Shown here piece after piece: positions 59,053 to 64,000 of a stretch of DNA of 64,000 nucleotides. Each line of letters opens with the position of its first letter. Within the stretch, counting starts at the first letter, position 1. A model generated the notes under the pieces. It was not told the origin of the DNA and ran no database searches. It saw only the letters and a list, made by a program, of their open reading frames with translations. The position numbers and the translations under genes are program-made. The DNA comes from Mycobacterium branderi (GTDB lineage Bacteria > Actinomycetota > Actinomycetes > Mycobacteriales > Mycobacteriaceae): the NCBI RefSeq assembly GCF_010728725.1, contig NZ_AP022606.1, positions 4,154,001 to 4,218,000 of the forward strand, given 5' to 3'.

Positions 59053-62021
59053 GCGTGGCTGCCGACGAGCTCGGTCCGCACCGACGAGGTCAGGCGCCGG
59101 AACTGGTTGGCGGCCGTGTCGAAATACCAGGCGTGGCGTCCCGGCTTCGGGATGCCGGCCGCGCGCAATGCGCTGACCGCGGGACGGTAGGTGGCGCTGA
59201 GCGTCATCTCCGGGACAACGTGCACGATGTCGGGCCCCAGCCCGAAAGGCATGCCCGCCACCGCCTCCGTGAGATCCGCCGCTGTGATGGTGGCGCCCGG
59301 TCGCAGTGTCACCGCCGACACGGCGACCTGCTGGCCGCGCACCGATACGCCGTACGTGACCGCGAGGTCGACGCCGGTGACCAGGCCGAGCGCGTCGGTG
59401 ACGGGCTCGCTGTAGACCATGCCGCGTGAGGTGCGAATCACCGAGCCACGCCGGCCCAGCAACCAGTAGTCGCCGTCGGTGTCGCGGCGGAACAGGTACT
59501 CGGTGGAGATCCACGTGTCGGCGGGCGCGAAGACGCCGCGCTTGACCGATGCGGTGGGGTCGATCGGACCGCGCGGCTGGGCCAGCAGCACCCCGGGCAC
59601 GCCCGCCTCGGCGACCTGTACGAAGCCCTCGTCGTTCTCGAGGATCAGATCGTGTTCTGCGTCGTAGGCGCCCAGTTCGACGCGGCTGGCGCCAGGCAGC
59701 GGCCGGCCCTTGCTGCCGATCTTGGCGCCCGACACATTGGCCAGCACGGCCTGCCCGTCGGTGGTGGCGAAGAACTCGACGACGTGTGCGGGCGCGAACA
59801 CGTCGACGATGCGCTGCCACAATCCGGTCGGCATACCGGAGCCGATGAACAGCCGCACCGGGTGATTGCCGTGCAGCACGAACGCCGGGTCGTCGATGAC
59901 GTCGCGCAGCATGGCCCAGGTGTAGGAGACGACGGTGACGCCGTACTGGTGCAACTCGGCGACGAACCGGTCCGGGCACAGCCCGCGCGACAGCGCGATG
60001 CGGGCGCCGCCCACCACGGCCCCGCCCAGGCTCACCAGCAGGCCCGATTCGTGATGCAGCGGCGTCAGGCAGTAGACGGTGTCGCCGCGTCCCAGCGCGG
60101 CCGTCGAGGCCGTACCGAAGGCCGACAGCGCCCAGCGGTAGTTGGTGATCTGCTTGGCGACCAGTTCGCCGCCGATTGTGCTGAACGCGACGAAAGCCAG
60201 GTCCCGCGCGAACCCTGGGTTGGGCCGATACCAGCCCGGCAGCTCGACCGCGTCCGGGTCGATCTTCTCCATGTCGATGACGCCCGCGTCGTCGGGCAGA
60301 TGCAGATCGCGTGTCTCACCCCCACCGAGAACCAGGATCTGGCCGGGCAATTGGCGCGCGGTCTCCAGATTGGTGGGGTCGGTGATGATTTCGCTGACGC
60401 CGCCGATTCGCACGGCGGCGGCGAGATCGGCGTCGGGCCGCATCAGCACTGCGACCGCGCCCAGCCGGGACAGCGCGGCGATCGCGACCAACGCGCTGGG
60501 CCGGGTCTCCATCAGCACGCCGACGTGTTCGCCCTGCCGGACGCCGACTTCGATCAGGCCGCGAACGACATTGTCGATGCGCCGGTTCACCGCTTCGTAG
60601 GTGTGCACCCGCCCGTCGAACAGCAGGAACTCGCCCTGCGGCGCGTCGTGCGCCTGTTCGCCGATGATCCGGCCCAGCGAGATCCGGGTGTGGTCGTTGA
60701 TCTGGCCCAGCCGTGCCAATCGGGGCAGCGTACGCACTGTTTCGACCGCCAGCGTGCGCACCGACTTGTTGGCCGCCACGACCGCGTCGGCCGCGCCGCG
60801 GGCAACCGCCAGCGCCACTTCGGACGCCTCGCCGATGCCATGCGCTACCCGGGAGCTCAATGCGACGCCGCTGTCGGTCCGTTCGACCGGTTGGTCGGCC
60901 ATCGGCACGATGCCGTCCGGTTTGTCGCCCTGCCCGGAGATCCACTGCACCCATTGCGCGACGGTCGGCCAAGACTGCTGTGCCGCTTTGGAACCGACGA
61001 CCAAGCCGAAATGGCCTGCCCGTAGCGTGTACTCGTACACGTCGGCGTTGGGGGCCGCGCGCCGGATCCCGCGCACCGCGGGCGGCTGGCCGATGTCGTC
61101 GACCTCGCCGACGAAAGCCAGTACCGGGCAAGTGATGTCGGTCAACGTGACCAGTTGCCCATTGATCGCGAAACCGCCCGTCATCATCCGGTTGTGGGCG
61201 ATGAACTGCTTGAGCAATTCCGACACCGCGGGACCCGACCAGGCGATCCAGCCTTCGGACTCCAGGAACCTGCGCTGCGCTTCCCGGGGTAACAACGCCT
61301 CGCGATCGTGTAACTGGCGCACGAAGTCCAGCCGCGCCTTGGCGGTCTTGAGCGGGTCCATCATCTGAAAACCCATGCGCGCCAACCAACTTGGAATGTC
61401 CAATCGGTTGAACACATGGTTGGCCATGAAATTGGCGGTAGCCTGGGCCAGGTTGGGCGGAACCCCCATCGGCAGCGCAGCCAAAGTGTCCACCGGAGAT
61501 CCGAACGCCACGATGCTGGCGATGTTTTTGGAACGCCGATATCCGGCGGCCTGGTAGCAGAACATCCCGCCCTGGGAGTAGCCGACCAGGTGCACGTCCT
61601 GGCCGGTGCTCTCGACCGTGGTGTCGATGGCCTCGGACAGCGCGACGATGTGGTCGGCCAGGTTGCGGCGCATGCCGCCCTCGACTTTGTCCGGTGAGCC
61701 GAAGTCGATCACCCAGGGATCCAGTCCGGCGGCGTGCAGGATGCCGACCGCGCCCTCAGCCCGGGTGACGTCCCACATATTCGCCGACATCATCATCGGG
61801 TGCACCAGCAACACCGGCGGGCCGGCGGGCGGTTGCCCCGGTCGGTTGTCCGGCGGGAAATACCGCCGAAGCTTGTACATCGGAACGCTTTCGACAACCT
61901 GGAACGGCGACGGAACCGTCCCGGTCTCCAGGCCGCCGAGTCGCAGAACTTCGAGACCGTTCTGCGCCGTGGCCATGAGACGCTCGACCGGTCGCGTAAC
62001 CGCTGAAAGATGTAGGTCCAC
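59049..62021 (-). CDS. Bifunctional alpha/beta hydrolase-acyl-CoA synthetase (Rv1683-like)
   Basis: This 990-residue protein has an N-terminal PHA-depolymerase/lipase-like hydrolase (VLLVHPMMMSANMWDVT, nucleophile GYSQGG with Ser149, later FVGEVDDIG and RAGHFGLVVG). From about residue 470 it has an acyl-CoA synthetase domain (VHTYEAVNRRIDNVVRGLI to PAVSALRAAGIPKPG). The phosphate loop is degenerate: AFSTIGGELVAKQ replaces the Thr-Ser-Gly-Thr-Thr-Gly pattern. The M. tuberculosis protein is linked to triacylglycerol turnover. GTG 62021 is supported by AGGGGAG 5 bp upstream. It is coupled to the Trm112-like gene. Confidence 0.9.
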   Translation of the reverse strand: MDLHLSAVTRPVERLMATAQNGLEVLRLGGLETGTVPSPFQVVESVPMYKLRRYFPPDNRPGQPPAGPPVLLVHPMMMSANMWDVTRAEGAVGILHAAGLDPWVIDFGSPDKVEGGMRRNLADHIVALSEAIDTTVESTGQDVHLVGYSQGGMFCYQAAGYRRSKNIASIVAFGSPVDTLAALPMGVPPNLAQATANFMANHVFNRLDIPSWLARMGFQMMDPLKTAKARLDFVRQLHDREALLPREAQRRFLESEGWIAWSGPAVSELLKQFIAHNRMMTGGFAINGQLVTLTDITCPVLAFVGEVDDIGQPPAVRGIRRAAPNADVYEYTLRAGHFGLVVGSKAAQQSWPTVAQWVQWISGQGDKPDGIVPMADQPVERTDSGVALSSRVAHGIGEASEVALAVARGAADAVVAANKSVRTLAVETVRTLPRLARLGQINDHTRISLGRIIGEQAHDAPQGEFLLFDGRVHTYEAVNRRIDNVVRGLIEVGVRQGEHVGVLMETRPSALVAIAALSRLGAVAVLMRPDADLAAAVRIGGVSEIITDPTNLETARQLPGQILVLGGGETRDLHLPDDAGVIDMEKIDPDAVELPGWYRPNPGFARDLAFVAFSTIGGELVAKQITNYRWALSAFGTASTAALGRGDTVYCLTPLHHESGLLVSLGGAVVGGARIALSRGLCPDRFVAELHQYGVTVVSYTWAMLRDVIDDPAFVLHGNHPVRLFIGSGMPTGLWQRIVDVFAPAHVVEFFATTDGQAVLANVSGAKIGSKGRPLPGASRVELGAYDAEHDLILENDEGFVQVAEAGVPGVLLAQPRGPIDPTASVKRGVFAPADTWISTEYLFRRDTDGDYWLLGRRGSVIRTSRGMVYSEPVTDALGLVTGVDLAVTYGVSVRGQQVAVSAVTLRPGATITAADLTEAVAGMPFGLGPDIVHVVPEMTLSATYRPAVSALRAAGIPKPGRHAWYFDTAANQFRRLTSSVRTELVGSHA

Positions 62022-62139
62022 CGCTGCTCCCCTGATTGACCTGCATATTCTGGCACATCGCGCGTCGCTACGTTCCGTTGCGCGTCGACCCGCTTCGCCC
62101 GGCTCCGCCGCCCTCGCGATCGCCACTACGTTGGGACGC

Positions 62140-63906
62140 GTGGCGCACCTGCTCGGAGCCGAGGCCGTGCACCTGGAATACCCCACCCAAATCGTCTTCG
62201 AGTCGCTGACCGTCGGCGTGAGCGACGGTGACCGGATCGGCATCGTGGGACGAAACGGCGACGGCAAGTCCAGCCTGCTGGGTCTGCTCACCGGATCGGT
62301 GCGTCCGGATTCCGGCCGGGTCACCCAACGCAGCGGGCTGCGGGTGGGGGCGCTGAGTCAGGCCGACACTCTCGACCCGGGCCGCACCGTCGGGGCGACG
62401 CTGGTCGGCGATCGGCCCGCTCACGAATGGGCCGGCGATGCTCGCGTCCGCGACGTGGTCAGCGGGCTGGTCTCCGACATCGACTGGGACGCAAGGGCTG
62501 CCACACTCTCCGGCGGCCAACGTCGGCGGGTCCAGTTGGCCGCGCTCTTGATCGGCGAGTGGGACGTGATCGCGCTGGATGAGCCGACCAACCACCTCGA
62601 CATCGAGGGCATCACCTGGCTGGCGCGCCACTTGCGGGGCCGTTGGGCGCGCAACATCGGCGGCCTGCTGGTGGTAACCCATGACCGCTGGTTTCTCGAC
62701 GAGGTGGCCACCACCACGTGGGAAGTGCACGACGGCACCGTGGAGCCGTTCGAGGGCGGCTACGCCGCCTACGTGCTGCAGCGTGTCGAACGGGACCGGC
62801 GCGCCGCCGTCGCCGAGGCGAAGCGGCAGAACCTGATGCGCAAGGAACTGGCATGGCTGCGGCGCGGCCCGCCGGCTCGCACCTCGAAACCGAAGTTCCG
62901 CATCGACGCGGCCAACCAATTGATCGCGGACGTGCCGCCGCTGCGCAACACCGTCGAGTTGGCGAAACTGGCGACCGCGAGGCTGGGCAAGGACGTCATC
63001 GACCTGCTGGATGTGTCGGTGTCCTTCGACGGCCAACCGGTGCTGCGCGACGTCGAATGGCGAATCGGCCCCGGGGAACGCAGCGGCATCGTCGGCGCCA
63101 ACGGCGCCGGCAAATCCACCCTGCTGGGGCTGATCGCCGGGACCGTGCCACCGGATACCGGAAAAGTCAAGCGCGGCAAGACCGTTCGGCTGTCCGTGCT
63201 CGACCAGCAAGGCGACGAGCTGGCGCCGCTGGCCGGGGACCGGGTCGTCGACGTGCTCGGCAGGTTACGCAGCGGCTATCAGGTCGACGGCCGCGACGTC
63301 ACGCCCGCGCAGCTGTTGGAGCGGCTGGGATTCGCCCGGGCGCAGTTGTCGGCACGCATCGGCGAGCTCTCCGGCGGCCAGCGGCGGCGGCTGCAGCTGA
63401 TGCTGACCTTGCTGTCCGAGCCGAACGTGTTGCTGCTCGACGAACCCACCAACGACGTCGACACCGACATGCTGGCGGCCACCGAGGACCTGCTCGATTC
63501 CTGGCCGGGCACGCTGATCGTCGTCTCGCACGACCGCTATCTGCTCGAGCGGGTCACCGACCAGCAGTACGCGATTCTGGATGGCCGGCTGCGGCACCTG
63601 CCCGGCGGTGTCGACGAATACCTGCGGCTGTCGGCTGCGTTGGCGGCCAAACGTCCCGAGCCTGCCCCTCGCAAATCGACGTCGGGCGGCGAACTGCGCG
63701 CCGCGCAGAAGGAGATGGCGGCGGTCGAACGTCGGTTGGCGCGGCTGGCCGAACAAGTCGAGGCCAAACACGTCGAGCTTGCCGAACACGACCAGACCGA
63801 CCACGTGGGATTGGGCCGGCTGACCCAGGAGTTGCGCGACCTCGAAAGCGAGGTCGCCGCAATGGAAAACCGCTGGCTCGAGCTGTCCGAGCTGCTGGAC
63901 GACTAG
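62140..63906 (+). CDS. ABC-F family ATPase
   Basis: This 588-residue protein has two ABC domains: Walker [13 protein letters not shown] and [12 protein letters not shown], signatures [12 protein letters not shown] and [12 protein letters not shown], Walker [10 protein letters not shown] and LDEPTNDVD. Between them lies a charged linker ([23 protein letters not shown]). A C-terminal coiled coil ([19 protein letters not shown]) ends the chain. ABC-F proteins act on the ribosome as translation factors or antibiotic protectors and have no membrane domain. GTG 62140 and TTG 62131 are equal candidate starts. It is divergent from the Rv1683-like gene. Confidence 0.92.
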   Translation: MAHLLGAEAVHLEYPTQIVFESLTVGVSDGDRIGIVGRNGDGKSSLLGLLTGSVRPDSGRVTQRSGLRVGALSQADTLDPGRTVGATLVGDRPAHEWAGDARVRDVVSGLVSDIDWDARAATLSGGQRRRVQLAALLIGEWDVIALDEPTNHLDIEGITWLARHLRGRWARNIGGLLVVTHDRWFLDEVATTTWEVHDGTVEPFEGGYAAYVLQRVERDRRAAVAEAKRQNLMRKELAWLRRGPPARTSKPKFRIDAANQLIADVPPLRNTVELAKLATARLGKDVIDLLDVSVSFDGQPVLRDVEWRIGPGERSGIVGANGAGKSTLLGLIAGTVPPDTGKVKRGKTVRLSVLDQQGDELAPLAGDRVVDVLGRLRSGYQVDGRDVTPAQLLERLGFARAQLSARIGELSGGQRRRLQLMLTLLSEPNVLLLDEPTNDVDTDMLAATEDLLDSWPGTLIVVSHDRYLLERVTDQQYAILDGRLRHLPGGVDEYLRLSAALAAKRPEPAPRKSTSGGELRAAQKEMAAVERRLARLAEQVEAKHVELAEHDQTDHVGLGRLTQELRDLESEVAAMENRWLELSELLDD

Positions 63907-64000
63907 CCGCGCAGCCGGCGTCGCAGCTCCTCGGCCGCGTCGCGAACTGTGGCCAGCTGCTTGGCCACCTGGATCGGCGCAGTCCCGCCGCGGGCGTCGC
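63903..64000 (-). CDS. argH: Argininosuccinate lyase, C-terminal end
   Basis: Only the last 32 residues are in the window. On the minus strand they read [20 protein letters not shown] and end with RRRLRG and TAG at 63903. This tail, with GGT-x-P-x-x-V, is characteristic of actinobacterial ArgH, which splits argininosuccinate into arginine and fumarate. The identification rests on a short stretch but the match is distinctive. Confidence 0.8.
   Translation of the reverse strand, partial: DARGGTAPIQVAKQLATVRDAAEELRRRLRG

Overview
The window is chromosomal DNA from a mycobacterium. The evidence is high GC, many GTG starts, dense 4-bp gene overlaps, mycothiol-type and F420-type enzyme families, and a gene order that follows the M. 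tuberculosis block argH / Rv1683-Rv1684 / Rv1685c-Rv1687c / mpg-tyrS / Rv1691-Rv1701 / Rv1708-Rv1713 almost gene for gene (order recalled from memory, not searched). A complete rRNA operon sits directly downstream of tyrS, the site usually called rrnB in rapidly growing mycobacteria. Its 16S gene, however, has the long helix-18 hairpin typical of slow growers. That pairing suggests a lineage outside the classic single-operon slow growers, for example the M. terrae-like clade (inference).

Layout. (1) 1-25,972 is accessory and metabolic: 3' end of malQ, an F420-type oxidoreductase with a SnoaL-like partner, a glycosyltransferase, a fused cytochrome-b/sulfite-oxidase protein, an NDH-2-like dehydrogenase, a mycothiol-type enzyme with a divergent TetR, a PLP decarboxylase, topoisomerase IB, a DUF4407 membrane protein, an NlpC/P60 protein behind a structured AT-rich leader, a sulfotransferase/TetR/DUF1214 module, a methyltransferase, two SnoaL/SDR genes, an acyl-AMP ligase and three exported proteins. 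(2) 25,985-31,160 is a small tRNA-Pro island. The intact tRNA-Pro gene lies at its right end. A perfect 45-bp copy of the tRNA 3' half sits 3.1 kb away, with a second degenerate copy about 2 kb further left. Between the copies lie a DUF1778/GNAT toxin-antitoxin pair, a SnoaL-like gene, a TetR/hydrolase/SDR cassette with twin operators, and a frameshifted serine-recombinase C-terminus. No intact integrase is visible. (3) 31,214-49,210 is conserved core, nearly all on the minus strand: TauE/SafE transporter, der-cmk-rluB-scpB-scpA-parA, an O-methyltransferase, xerD, a NUDIX hydrolase, pyrG, mctB/steB, steA, recN, nadK, tlyA, a small protein, a HAD phosphatase and a TPR-like protein. (4) 49,302-54,750 is the rRNA operon with a canonical promoter, a leader with tandem hairpins, and a strong terminator. 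(5) 54,785-64,000 holds tyrS and mpg, a divergent ABC exporter/TetR operon with a nested palindrome over its start codon, the Rv1684-Rv1683 pair, an ABC-F ATPase, and the 3' end of argH.

How the parts work together: parA-scpA-scpB serve chromosome organisation, with rluB, cmk and der (ribosome maturation and CMP kinase) in one tightly overlapped operon. recN, nadK and tlyA follow as a second chain, and steA/mctB(steB) as an envelope pair. The exporter/TetR operon and several TetR-flanked cassettes each carry a visible palindromic operator, so local repressor control is the main regulatory theme outside the core.
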